Shown here in pieces: positions 1-11,230 of a stretch of DNA of 64,000 nt (the first letter of the stretch is position 1; the number at the start of each line of letters is the position of its first letter). Below the pieces are notes generated by a model. It searched no databases. It worked only from the letters and a program-made list of their open reading frames with translations, and was not told the origin of the DNA. The DNA is taken from assembly GCA_949126835.1 (NCBI GenBank), contig OX421492.1, positions 44,227,498 to 44,291,497 of the forward strand, given 5' to 3'. A program made the position numbers and the translations under genes. This DNA is from Anisus vortex. Its lineage: Eukaryota; Mollusca; Gastropoda; Planorbidae.

Positions 1-2200
1 AAACAATTAAATTATGATGCCCAACTATCAAATAATGGTGTTAAACACTCAAATTATAATGTCCAACTATAAAACGATTATGTCAAACAATTAAATTATG
101 ATGCCCAACTATCAAATAATGGTGTTAAACACTCAAATTATAATGTACAACTATCAAACTATGGTGTTAAACACTCAAATTATAATGTACAACAAACAAA
201 CGATGATGTTAAACAATCAAATTATAATGTCCAACAAACAAACGATGATGTTAAACAATCAAATTATAATGTCCAACAAACAAACGATGGTGTTAAACAA
301 CCAAATTATAATGTCCAACAAACACACGATGATGTTAAACAACCAAATTATAATGTCCAACAAACACACGATGATGTTAAACAATCAAATTATAATGTCC
401 AACAAACAAACGTAGGTGTTAAACAATCAAATTATAATGTCCAACTATCAAACGATGGTGTGAAACACTCAAATTATAATGTCCAACTATAAAACGATTA
501 TGTCAAACAATTAAATTATGATGCCCAACTATCAAATAATGGTGTTAAACAATCAAATTATAATGTCCAACAAACAAACGATGATGTTAAACAACCAAAT
601 TCTAAATGTCCAACAAACAAACGATGATGTTAAACAATTAAATTATAATGTCCAACAAACAAACGATGGTGTTAAACAATCAAATTATAATGTCCAACAA
701 ACAAACGATGATGTTAAACAATCAAATTATAATGTCCAACTATCAAACGATGGAGTGAAACACTCAAATTATAATGTCCAACTATAAAACGATTATGGCA
801 AACAATTAAATTATGATGCCCAACTATCAAATAATGGTGTTAAACACTCAAATTATAATGTCCAACTATAAAACGATTATGTCAAACAATTAAATTATGA
901 TTCCCAACTATCAACCGATGGTGTGAAACACTCAAATTATAATGTCCAACTATAAAACGATTATGTTAAACAATTAAATTATGATGCCCAACTATCAAAA
1001 GATGGTGTTAAACAATCAAATTATAATGTCCAACAAACAAACGATGGTGTTAAACAACCAAATTTTAAATGTCCAACAAACAAACGATGATGTTAAACAA
1101 TCAAATTATAATGTCCAACAAACAAACGATGGTGTTAAACAATCAAATTATAATGTCCAACAAACAAACGATGATTTTAAACAATCAAATTATAATGTCC
1201 AACTATCAACCGATTGTGTGAAACACTCAAATTATAATGTCCAACTATAAAACGATGATGTTAAACAATCAAATTTTGATGCCCAACTATTAAATAATGG
1301 TGTTAAACACTTAAATTATAATGTCCAACTATCAAACTATGGTGTTAAATACTCAAATTATGATTCCCAACCAGCAAACGAAGATGTTAAACAATCAAAT
1401 TATGATGCCCAACTATTAAATAATGTTGTTAAACACTTAAATTATAATGTCCTACAAACAAACGATGTTGTTAAACAATCAAATTAAAATGTCCAACAAA
1501 CAAACGATGTTTTTAAACAATCAAATTATAATGTCCAACAAACAAACTATGTTGTTAAACAATCAAATTATAATGTCCAACAAACAAACGATGTTGTTAA
1601 ACAATCAAATTATAATGTCAAACAAACAAACTATGTTGTTAAACAATCAAATTATAATGTCCAACAAACAAACGATGTTGTTAAACAATCAAATTATAAT
1701 GTCCTACAAACAAACGATGTTGTTAAACAATCAATTTATAATGTACAACAAACAAACGATGTTGTTAAACAATCAAATTATAATGTACAACAAACAAACG
1801 ATGTTGTTAAACAATCAAATTATAATGTACAACAAACAAACTATGTTGTTAAACAATTAAATTATAATGTCCAACTATCAAACGATGTTGTTAAACAATC
1901 AAATTATAATGTCCAACAAACAAACGATGGAGTTAAACAATCAAATTATAATGTACAACAAACAAACGATGTTGTTAAACAATCAAATTATAATGTCCAA
2001 CAAACAAACGATGTTGTTAACTAATCAAATTATAATGTACAACAAATAAACGATGGAGTTAAACAATCAAATTATAATGTACAACAAACAAACGATGTTG
2101 TTAAACAATCAAATTATAATGTCCAACAAACAAACGATGTTGTTAACTAATCAAATTATAATGTACAACAAACAAACGATGTTGTTAAACAATCAAATTA
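1..2200. repeat. 42-bp minisatellite array (about 52 copies), left edge outside window
   Basis: Tandem units of 42 bp with the core AAACAATCAAATTATAATGT followed by CCAACAAACAAACGATG and a variable ATGTT/GTGTT. There are two main variants (CAACAAACAAACG and CAACTATCAAACG). The first 1.4 kb mixes them in a looser higher-order pattern; 1450-2200 is more uniform. Because 42 is a multiple of 3, plus-strand frames stay open over several units and spell a 14-residue repeat. No start context, signal or unique flank suggests a real protein. The array stops at 2200, directly against a LINE fragment. Confidence 0.95.
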
Positions 2201-2388
2201 TTGGGAAAAAGCAGAAGAGTTAAATCAAAAGGAAAATATAAAATTTAAAAGGCACAAGATTGACGCTGGTTCTTTACATCAGTGAATTCAAGACTTTCTG
2301 ATAGGTAGAGAATAAACTTAACTGTAATAAATTATGGCTCTAAATTAACACCAAAATATTACAACAAATTCAGAAAAGAGCTGCAATA

Positions 2389-2823
2389 TCTATATATATA
2401 AAAAGACAGTGTTAAGCCCCGCGAGGATCCCCATTGGTCAATTTGAAAACACGTGTGTCACTGACCTATCTAGGCCTAGCCCAATATACCGTCTAATAAT
2501 TTTTCACATCGGACATGTGTCTTCGATAGCTCAGTGGTAAACGTGGTGGACTGCTATACGGGCGACCAGGGATCGATTCTCCAGTTAGAATATACTTTTT
2601 TTTTTCGACAATTAATTTTTCAAACTTTTAAAAACAAAAGACATTGTAAATCTATAGGCAATATAGATTTTGTTAAATAAAAATATTTGACTCTTGTTTT
2701 TACCCTATTACAATATTTATTTACTTTCCTAAAAGTATTCAGTAAGTGTAGTTTATAAATTTGTTATCTGCACCCCAGACAGTCCTTTTTTTTCACCCGG
2801 GCAACGCCGGGCAATGTAGCTTG
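2389..2823 (+). mobile_element. Non-autonomous Helitron-like element (435 bp)
   Basis: It begins TCTATATATATATAAAAAG and ends with a short GC hairpin (CCCGG, loop GCAACG, CCGGG) followed by CAATGTAGCTTG. Helitrons start with TC, end in a hairpin plus CTRR, insert between A and T, and make no target duplication. Here the 5' flank is A and the 3' flank is T, and the flanking LINE reads straight across when the element is removed. The terminal CTTG is one base from the canonical CTAG. There is no Rep/helicase coding, so it would need proteins in trans. Family call is by end structure only. Confidence 0.6.
2527..2580 (+). other. tRNA-like Pol III promoter segment inside the Helitron-like element
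   Basis: TAGCTCAGTGG (2527-2537) is a perfect A-box. GGATCGATTCT about 32 bases downstream resembles a B-box. The surrounding sequence does not fold into a convincing acceptor stem, so this looks like a captured tRNA or SINE head rather than a functional tRNA gene. Confidence 0.5.
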
Positions 2824-2974
2824 TTCATTATAATTCACAACCGACAAGTTTCCCAATAATTTCTATTTAGTTATATACATGTATCAATTTAATTTGTATT
2901 TGCCTTTTAATTTACTAATCTATTTGCCTCATTTTTTATATAGTTTTCTCTATGTTTGTATTCTTTTTTCCAAT

Positions 2975-3503
2975 CTGAGTATAGGCCTATTACTACTCGA
3001 CTATTTCTACTGAGTATAGGTCTATTACTACTCGACTATTTCTACTGAGTATAGGCCTATTACTACTCGACTATTTCTACTGAGTATAGGCCTATTACTA
3101 CTCGACAATTTCTACTGAGTATAGGCCTATTACTACTCGACTATTTCTACGGAGTATAGGCCTATTACTATTTGACTATTTCTACTGAGTATAGGCCTAT
3201 TACTACTTGACTATTTCTACTGAGTATAGGCCTATTACTACTTGACTATTACTACTGAGTATAGGCCTATTACTACTTGACTATTACTACTGAGTATAGG
3301 CCTATTACTACTTGACTATTACTACTGAGTATAGGCCTATTACTACTTGACTATTACTACTGAGTATAGGCCTATTACTACTCGACTATTACTACTGAGT
3401 AGCCTATAGGCCTATTACTACTTGACTATTACTTCTGAGTATAGGCCTATTACTACTTGACTATTACTACTGAGTATAGGCCTATTACTACTCGACTATT
3501 TCT
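2975..3503. repeat. 35-bp minisatellite (about 15 copies)
   Basis: The unit contains CTGAGTATAGGCCTATTACT followed by ACTCGACTATTTCTA. Later copies switch to CTTGACTATTACTA, so two subtypes sit in blocks. One copy near 3396 carries a short insertion (AGTAGCCTATAGGCC). It begins about 110 bases after the end of the split LINE copy. Confidence 0.95.
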
Positions 3504-3778
3504 ATTCTGTTGTTCAACATCTCGGAATGTTGTGACAAAAAACTGTGCTCTAAAAGCCATGCCATTCTTCATCTATTTAAAAAGAATCGATACTGAAAGT
3601 GCTGCTGTCACTATAGGGTGCTGTTGTATTGACTTGTTAGTGTACGCGGTAAAACATCGTTAAACTATTTACATGGTCACAAGAAGCCAAGCATTTCAAT
3701 AGCTTTTTTTTGGGTCCAAATACGTAATACATTGGCGTTTATATTAATATTAATCTTTAGCTTGTACATAGATTGACT
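3504..3778. other. Unassigned spacer
   Basis: Mixed-composition sequence with no repeat, RNA gene or coding signal that I can recognise. The short open frame ending at 3663 has no supporting motif. Confidence 0.4.
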
Positions 3779-4036
3779 AGTAAAGTACCCGTGGGACCGA
3801 ATTGATCCATAAGTCCGATGAAACAGCGTTCACCAGTTTCTGTGGCCACCTCCTCCTCACCACTATGCACAGCCGCCATTACTTTACCCCAACTAAAGTC
3901 AAGTACCCATCAGGGCTGGGTAGACCCAGGGACACCCTCCAGCCCCGGGAAAAAATCATAGATTACACCACGATTCGAACCCGGGACCTTCGTCTCACCA
4001 GTCGAACGCGCTGTCGCTCGGACACCGCGCCCCCTA
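3779..4036 (-). mobile_element. tRNA-derived SINE, family S1, copy 1
   Basis: Read on the minus strand it begins AGGGGGCGCGGTGTCCG, carries a B-box-like GGTTCGAATCG, then the family body (GGAGGGTGTCCCTG, TCTACCCAGC, AAAGTAATGGCGGCTGTGC). It ends GTACTTTACT. The same order is seen on the plus strand at 5287-5545 and 44954-45237. The 5' part resembles a tRNA (A- and B-boxes), as is usual for Pol III-driven SINEs. The plus-strand open frame here is a shadow. Confidence 0.8.
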
Positions 4037-4096
4037 GTTTAACTAGTAGCATTTCAAATTTAATATACCTACTCATCCCACATGAAAAATTGCATA

Positions 4097-4213
4097 ATAA
4101 ACGACCACGTCATTGAAACATTAAACAAATTTAAATAAACGACCACTTCATTGAAACATTTAACAAATTTAAATAAACGCCACTTCATTGAAACATTAAA
4201 CAAATTTAAATTT
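4097..4213. repeat. Short tandem triplication (about 38-41 bp x 3)
   Basis: Three copies of a unit containing CATTGAAACATTAAACAAAT followed by TTAAATAAACGACCAC. The third has lost a few bases. Confidence 0.85.
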
Positions 4214-4942
4214 GATAAAAGTATTTAAAACATCATCAAACTGAAATAAACACAACACACATTTTCTAAGCAAAATTAATTAAACACTCATGGTGTCTCA
4301 GCAAACAGAATTAAACACATAACGGTTCTTAGGAAATTATACCGTTTTGCATTCCTTCAATTACTATGCTATTTGGAATTTCCACATAACAAAAAGAAAA
4401 CAAAAGAAGCAATCAAATATCAGTCTAGACAAATCTAATTCCCCTACCCCACCAGTTTTTCTGTATATCTATATATATATATATCCTATATCTATCTCAG
4501 TGACCTCCCATTTTGTAATATTAAAAAACCAGTCTGATTACTTCCCTGCTTAGAATATTTGTTGCATCAACTAAGATGGAATGCTTGGGTTATGTCCTGG
4601 ATCAATGCACTCAGTTTTCCTATTCACCAAGATTTTTTCTTTTTTTTTCCCAATCATATTTCTCATCTGAATGTTCCATCTATCTCTATATCGTGACCAA
4701 TTCGTTGTCTCATTTATTGAGAGTTTCTTCACTTCTTTTGTCTGCTGTACTTTGTCATCACAACTTCATTATCGTTTCACTACAAGGGTTAAGCTTGAAA
4801 ACATGATCATTACTTGGAGATAATAAACTGGCATACGTTCTTTGTCAAACTGGTGACAATTATAAAGTTAGGGATTAATTGGATCTGGATAACTTGGGTG
4901 AAAAATTATTTCGTTATATTTGAACAATTTAAGACTATATAT
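4214..4942. other. Unassigned AT-rich region
   Basis: No gene, transposon end or long repeat recognised. It contains a short AT run near 4465-4485. The small open frames show no family motif. Confidence 0.4.
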
Positions 4943-5196
4943 CTTCTTATCTTATCTTATATATTACAGACGCCCCTTCTATAAAGAAGATTATTGAGTC
5001 CTACGCTCATCCGTGGTCCGAGTCTAGTCTTGCATCTTTATTAATCTTTTAAATGATGTTAAGTTACTGGTTTTCCTGGTTAGTCCAGGTAACCCATTCC
5101 ATGCCCGAATAATACTCGGGAAGAAAGAGTACTTATATGCATTTGTCCTCGCATAAGGGATAAGAAAAGTGTTTTTGTCTTTATATTTATATGTAT
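4943..5196 (-). mobile_element. LINE family A, 3' end fragment
   Basis: On the minus strand it reads through codons for PYARTNAYKYSFFPS, an AWNGLPG-like stretch, TRKTSNLTSFK, then the family 3' UTR (AATAATCTTCTTTATAGAAG, GCGTCTGTAATATATAAGAT) and an AAGAT-type tail near 4943. It is a 5'-truncated copy of the family also seen at 6533-7925, 22545-22992, 42490-42845 and 47026-47180. Confidence 0.85.
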
Positions 5197-5286
5197 TAAA
5201 GCAAATGAACTACTAGTTTAAAATGTATAATGAAAATTGCAATGACCTACTGATTACAATATATTATAGGTCATAGGTCACACAAT

Positions 5287-5545
5287 GGGACACGTTGGCC
5301 AAGCGGCAGCTCGTTCAACTGGCGTACCGAAGGTCCTGGTGCAGGCTAGGATTTTTCCCGGGTCTGGAGGGTGTCCCTGAGTCTACCCAGCTTTCATGGG
5401 TACCTGACTTTAGTTGGGGTAAAGTAAAGGCGGCTGTGCATAGTGCTTACACACAATCACCTAGTAGGCCGTGGCCACAGAAACGGTGAACGCTGCTTCA
5501 CCGGCCCTATGAATCAATTTGGTCCGACGGGATACTTTACTTTTA
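5287..5545 (+). mobile_element. tRNA-derived SINE, family S1, copy 2
   Basis: It starts GGGACACGTTGGCCAAGCGG, where TGGCCAAGCGG is a full A-box. The B-box region is damaged (AAGGTCCTGGTGC). The body GTCTGGAGGGTGTCCCTGAG through GCTGCTTCACCGGCCCTATG and the tail GATACTTTAC match the copies at 3779 and 44954. The open frame across it is not a gene. Confidence 0.82.
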
Positions 5546-6412
5546 GGTCACACACACACATTGATGTAATTTAGATAATGGATAGAAACACTTAACCAAA
5601 TGTGCTACTGGTTTGAAACATTGATCTAATAAGATCCTAATAAGACAATGGATATCATTGAAATTCAAGAGGTAAATGAACAAAAATAGAAATCAAATAC
5701 CGCTTCCGGGTTTTATATGTTGCAATATTTGCAGAACATTGGCTTCCATTAATTTATGTTGAAATCATTAATATTGAGACAGAATAATGATTAATTTTAA
5801 AATAGTTGAAGACAAAATTAAGATCGAGCTTAGAATTTGCCTTTATTGCATCTACTTATTTTTTCATTCTTGGTTCCTCCCACCCAGTCTACTGGTACCT
5901 TTTGTCATAATTTTGTCAATACTAGCTAGCTATCGGCTAAATAAAAGGATGAAATCTATATATCGAAAAATGATTTTGATTTGAAATATTTCCATTTGAT
6001 TTATTGATTTGGTCTGTGTTGTTCCAAAACATTGATATTTAATATATCCTTTCTGCCACCTTTATTACCACCTACATCTGCCAACTCTTCTTGAATGGTT
6101 ATTTTTTATAGATCGTATTTTAACTTAGTATAACTGTGACAATGTTGGCAACTTACACCAAAAAACACTTGCTCAAATAATAACCCCAAATGTGAGTGTG
6201 GGAAGAGAGAGTTAATAAAAACTTACATTTTAATGAACGACTATGTTCAGAACAGAAATGTCTTTGACATGGTCCACAAGAGCAGAAAATATAAGTGCAA
6301 ATTTAAACGGCACTCACTCAGTAAATAAACGTTCCCACATAAACTCATCACAGCGAACAAGCGCATATTACATAGAATTAAATAGTGTTTTTTATAAATA
6401 GTCAGTAGATAT
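5546..6412. other. Unassigned AT-rich region
   Basis: I see no coding signal, repeat or transposon end. A 65-codon open frame at 5787-5984 encodes a hydrophobic stretch without homology that I can recognise and is probably chance. Confidence 0.4.
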
Positions 6413-6417
6413 TACTA

Positions 6418-6462
6418 TCTTGGTTGATGGCTGGTTGGCTTTTAGTTCACAGATATCAGCAG
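6418..6462 (-). repeat. Single inverted unit of the 7926-9560 minisatellite
   Basis: ATCTTGGTTGATGGCTGGTT followed by GGCTTTTAGTTCACAGATATC is the reverse complement of one unit of the 42-bp array that starts 1.46 kb further on. Only one copy is present. The LINE copy at 6533-7925 lies between the two. Confidence 0.85.
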
Positions 6463-6532
6463 TCTTTGTTGATAAAGTTCATGATAAAGATGATAAAGTT
6501 CACCATTCTAGTTTACTAAAAAAAAACTGGTC

Positions 6533-7925
6533 CCTTACATCAACGGATTCAAGATTTCCTTAAAGGTAGAGAACAAATAGTAGGCCTAATAATTAATGTC
6601 TTGAAATCATCACCAATAACTGTAAATTCAGGACTTCCACAAGGAACTGTTCTAGTACCGGTACTCCTACTATTTCTAGTTTATATTAATGACTTACCCA
6701 ATTGCATCAACACAGGAACAAAAGTAAGATTGTTTGCAGATGATTGTTTTGATTATAGAAAAAGATAGGGAACTCTTACAAAAAGACATAGACAAAGTAC
6801 AAAAATGGGAATCTAACTGGAGCATATATTTTCACCCAGAAAAAAATGCCAACTGCTAAGATTATCCAACAAAAAAAAAGAATCAAATAGTTACAAACTA
6901 CTTCATGCATGGCAAAGAACTAATTTAAACTAACAATGCAAAGTACTTAAGAGTAATAATAAATTATAAGTTATCTTGAAACCCTCTCAGTGATGAAGTA
7001 ATTAAAAATCAAACAAAACATTAGGCTTCATAAAGAGGAACTTTTACAAATGTAATAAGAACATAATACTAAAATGCTCTCTCACATTAGTTAAGCCAAT
7101 ACTAGAATATGTGACAAGAATATCAAACTAAAATGCTATCTCACATTAGTTAAGCCAATACTAGAATATGTAACAAGAATATTAAACTAAAATGCTATCT
7201 CACATTAGTTAAACCAATACTAGAATATGTGACAAGAATATCAAACTAAAATGCTATCTCACATTAGTTAAGCCAATACTAGAATATGTGACAAGAATAT
7301 CAAACTAAAATGCTATCTCACATTAGTTAAGCCAATACTAGAATATGTGACAAGAATATCAAACTAAAATGCTATCTCACATTAGTTAAGCCAATACTAG
7401 AATATGTGACAAGAATATCAAACTAAAATGCTATCTCACATTAGTTAAGCCAATACTAGAATATGTGACATGTGTATGGGACCCATCAACTAAAGAAAAT
7501 ATTTAAAATATTACAAGAAATTTAGAAAAGAGCTGCAAGGTTCATTACTAGTGAATATTCACAACTGACCAGAGTAACACCAACAGTTAAATCACTAAAC
7601 CTAGAAACACAAGAGGACAGAAGGGCAAAGAGTAAAGTAGTAATAATACACAAGGCATTAAACTCTAATTTAGAAATACAACCCAATAACAATATGTTGC
7701 AATGCTCAGATAATCAACAATAGTTCTTATCCCTTATGCGGGAACAAATGCATACAAGTACTTTTTTTTTCTTTCCAAGTGGCAGTCGGGCATGATATGG
7801 GTTGCTTGAACAAACCAGGAAAAACAGTAACTCAACATAATTTAAAACATTAATAAAAATTCAAGACTAGACTCGAACTACGGAAAAGCGAAGAACGCAA
7901 AAAATTTTCTTTATAGAAGGAGCAG
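6533..7925 (+). mobile_element. LINE family A, longest copy: RT remnant to 3' end
   Basis: Conceptual reading gives an RT core: IQDFLKGREQ, then LPQGTVL, LLFLVYINDLPNCINTGTKV, and the catalytic LFADDC near 6730-6750. Later come ARFITSEYSQLTRVTPTVKS, then LETQEDRRAKSKVVIIHKAL and IPYAGTNAYKY. These order as in CR1/Jockey-group non-LTR retrotransposons. The endonuclease and any ORF1 are missing (5' truncation). Stops and frameshifts begin right after FADDC. Between the palm and thumb regions a 59-bp piece has expanded into seven tandem copies. The 3' tail merges into the 42-bp array at about 7926. Confidence 0.85.
7063..7468. repeat. 59-bp tandem repeat expanded from LINE coding sequence (about 7 copies)
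   Basis: Unit ACAAGAATATCAAACTAAAA, TGCTATCTCACATTAGTTAA, GCCAATACTAGAATATGTG. The same bases encode the LINE stretch CYLTLVKPILEYV, which appears once in intact relatives. The first copy (near 7060) keeps the ancestral AAGAACATAATACTA start and the last runs on into the normal downstream LINE text (TGTGTATGGGACCC). Because 59 is not a multiple of 3, the expansion destroys the frame. Confidence 0.9.
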
Positions 7926-9560
7926 AATAATATATCTGTGAACTAAAAGCTAACCAGCCAACCAAGATTGATATCTGTGAACTAAAAGCTAACCAGCCAT
8001 CAACCAAGATTGACATCTGTGAACTAAAAGCTAACCAGCCATCAACCAAGATTGACATCTGTGAACTAAAAGCTAACCAGCCATCAACCAAGATTGACAT
8101 CTGTGAACTAAAAGCTAACCAGCCATCAACCAAGATTGACATCTGTGAACTAAAAGCTAACCAGCCATCAACCAATACTGACATCTGTGAACTAAAAGCT
8201 AACCAGCCATCAACCAAGATTGACATCTGTGAACTAAAAGCTAACCAGCCATCAACCAAGATTGACATCTGTGAACTAAAAGCTAACCAGCCATCAACCA
8301 ATACTGACATCTGTGAACTAAAAGCTAACCAGCCATCAACCAAGATTGACATCTGTGAACTAAAAGCTAACCAGCCATCAACCAAGATTGACATCTGTGA
8401 ACTAAAAGCTAACCAGCCATCAACCAAGATTGACATCTGTGAACTAAAAGCTAACCAGCCATCAACCAATACTGACATCTGTGAACTAAAAGCTAACCAG
8501 CCATCAACCAAGATTGACATCTGTGAACTAAAAGCTAACCAGCCATCAACCAAGATTGACATATGTGAACTAAAAGCTAACCAGCCATCAACCAAGATTG
8601 ACATCTGTGAACTAAAAGCTAACCAGCCATCAACCAAGATTGACATCTGTGAACTAAAAGCTAACCAGCCATCAACCAAGATTGATATCTGTGAACTAAA
8701 AGCTAACCAGCCATCAAACAAGATTGATATCTGTGAACTAAAAGCTAAACAGCCATCAACCAAGATTGATATATGTGTACTAAAAGCTAACCAGCCATCA
8801 ACCAAGATTGATATCTGTGTACTAAAAGCTAACCAGCCATCAACCAAGACTGATATCTGTGAACTAAAAGCTAACCAGCCATCAACCAAGATTGATATCT
8901 GTGTACTAAAAGATAACCAGCCATCAACCAAGACTGATATCTGTGAACTAAGAGCTAACAAGCCAACCAAGAATACTGATATCTGTGAACTAAAAGCTAA
9001 CCAGCCATCAACCAAGATTGATATATGTAAACTAAAAGCTAACCAGCCATCAACCAAGATTGATATATGTAAACTAAAAGCTAACCATCCAACCAATACG
9101 GATATCTGTGAACTAAAAGCTAACCAGCCAACCAAGATTGATATATGTGAACTAAAAGCTTACCAGCCAACCAAGTTTGATATATGGGAACTAAAAGCTA
9201 ACCAGCCAACCAAGATTGATATATGTGAACTAAAGCTTACCAGCCATCAACCAAGACTGATATCTGTGAACTTAAAGTTAACCAGCCAACCAAGATTGAT
9301 ATATGTGAACTAAAAGCTTACCAGCCATCAACCAAGACTGATATCTGTGAACTTAAAGCTAACCAGCCAACCAAGAATACTGATATCTGTGAACTAAAAA
9401 CTAACCATCCATCAACCAATACTGACATCTGTGAACTAAAAGCTAACCAGTCATCAACCAAGACTGATATATGTGAACTAAAAGCTAACTAGCCATCAAC
9501 CAAGACTGATATCTGCGAATCAAAAGCTAACCAGCCCTCAACCAAGATTGATATCTGTTT
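7926..9560. repeat. 42-bp minisatellite array (about 38 copies)
   Basis: Unit TGAACTAAAAGCTAACCAGC, CATCAACCAAGATTGACATC, TG. Variants include CAATACTGAC and ATTGATATCTG. Homogeneity is highest between about 7980 and 8690 and falls to the right, where units lose a CATC step. The minus strand stays open for 422 codons (7867-9135) only because the unit is 14 codons long. No start region, unique terminus or signal supports a protein. The array starts exactly where the LINE 3' tail ends. Confidence 0.95.
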
Positions 9561-9990
9561 CTATCTCATTACTAATAAACCTAATTAATCATGGCTCTTA
9601 TATAATTACTAAAATACATAAACAAGCATGGCTGATATAACTTTACTAAAAGAAACTAACCAATCACAACCAATTCTGAACTAATAAACCTAATCAATCA
9701 TGGCTGATATTTCTGAACTGATAAACCTAAAAGACAATTGCTGATATTTCTGATCTAATAAACCTAACTAACCAATCATGGCTGATATTTTTGAACTAAT
9801 AAACTTAAATAACCATGGCTGATATTTCTGAACTAATAAACCTATCCAATCATGGCTGATACTTCTGAACTAATAAACCTAATCAATCATGGTTGATATT
9901 TCAGATCTAATAAACCTAACGATTCATTGCTGATATTTCTGAACTATATAAGCCCAAGCAAAGATAACTGTTATCTCTGAACTAATAAAC
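9561..9990. repeat. Degenerate continuation of the array (about 35-42 bp period)
   Basis: Repeated CTGATATTTCTGAACTAATA, AACCTAATCAATCATGG with many indels. It looks like an older, diverged edge of the neighbouring 42-bp array, or a related unit. Confidence 0.8.
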
Positions 9991-10170
9991 CTAACCTGGA
10001 TAGCAAAGTTGACAGTAAATTGTTGTCTCTCAAACTCGACATCCTGGATTCAACTCATGGTGCAAACAATAAGAAAAAACAAATTCACCGCCGACTTGGA
10101 GAGGAGATTGGCGCCATCCAGTCTACCAAGCCCACAGAAAGGACTAATGTATACGCAGTGCTCATTACCT

Positions 10171-10189
10171 CCCCCCCCCCCCCCCCCCC
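10171..10189. repeat. Poly-C tract (19 C)
   Basis: Uninterrupted C run, so length is likely variable and sequencing-error-prone. The overlapping short open frames on both strands are an artefact of this tract and flanking sequence. Confidence 0.9.
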
Positions 10190-10226
10190 AACGACCATAC
10201 ATGTTAAAGAAACTAAAAAAACGCAA

Positions 10227-11230
10227 TACAGATAGAAACAACATACAGATCAAATAACAATATAGACAGAAATGAAATATAGATCTATGTAAACACAAAA
10301 TAGACAGAAATGAAATATAGATCTATGTAAACACAAAATAGACAGAAATGAAATATAGATCTATTATGTACACACAAAATAGACATAAATGAAATATAGA
10401 TCTATGTAAACACAAAATAGACAGAAATGAAATATAGATCTATGTAAACACAAAATAGACAGAAATGAAATATAGATCCACGTAAACACAATATAGACAG
10501 AAATGAAATATAGATCCACGTAAACACAAAATAGACAGAAATGAAATATAGATCTATGTAAACACAAAATAGACAGAAATGAAATATAGATCTATGTAAA
10601 CATAAAATAGACAGAAATGAAATATAGATCCACGTAAACACAATATAGACAGAAATGAAATATAGATCCACGTAAACACAAAATAGACAGAAATGAAATA
10701 TAGATCTATGTAAACACAAAATAGACAGAAATGAAATATAGATCTTTGTAAACACAAAATAGACAGAAATGAAATATAGATCTATGTAAACACAAAATAG
10801 ACAGAAATGAAATATAGATCTATGTAAACACAAAATAGACAGAAATGAAATATAGATCTATGTAAACACAAAATAGACAGAAATGAAATATAGATCTATG
10901 TAAACACAAAATAGACAGAAATGAAATATAGATCTATGTAAACACAAAATAGACAGAAATGAAATATAGATCTATGTAAACACAAAATAGACAGAAATGA
11001 AATATAGATCTATGTAAACACAAAATAGATAGAAATGAAATATAGATCTATGTAAACACAAAATAGACAGAAAAAAAAATAGATTTATGTAAACACAAAA
11101 TAGACAGAAATGAAATATAGATCTATGTAAACACAAAATAGACAGAAATGAAATATAGATCTATGTAAACACAAAATAGATAGAAATGAAATATAGATCT
11201 ATGTAAACACAAAATAGATAGAAATGAAAT
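10227..11230. repeat. 38-bp minisatellite, locus 1 (about 26 copies)
   Basis: Unit AGAAATGAAATATAGATCTA, TGTAAACACAAAATAGAC. A subtype with GATCCACG in place of GATCTATG sits in pairs between 10470 and 10680. The left flank (CAGATAGAAACAACATA, AGATCAAATAACAA) recurs at the left edge of the array at 44266, so the two loci share a unit and a junction. Confidence 0.95.

Larger units (their letters stand above)
2201..2866 (+). mobile_element. LINE copy (CR1-like family A), internally deleted and split by a Helitron-like insert
   Basis: Bases 2260-2320 match the RT region of the better copy at 6533-7925 (same text around CATCA..TTCAAGA.TTTC and GGTAGAGAA). Bases 2340-2388 match its later part (AACAAATTCAGAAAAGAGCT). 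The LINE text stops at GCTGCAATA (2388) and resumes at TTCATTATAATTCACAACC (2824), as expected for the coding stretch that encodes KRAARFIT in sister copies. The material between is the insert. The copy lacks about 1 kb between the two matched parts and cannot encode a protein. Confidence 0.75.

Noticed and set aside
2521..2590. Possible functional tRNA gene
   Set aside because: A- and B-box-like words are present, but I could not form a proper acceptor stem, the B-box is imperfect, and the segment lies inside a Helitron-like element.
7867..9135. 422-codon open frame on the minus strand (14-residue repeat with DGWLAFSSQ)
   Set aside because: It is entirely a 42-bp minisatellite whose unit is 14 codons. 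The frame starts and ends without unique domains, and the same units elsewhere in the array contain breaks.
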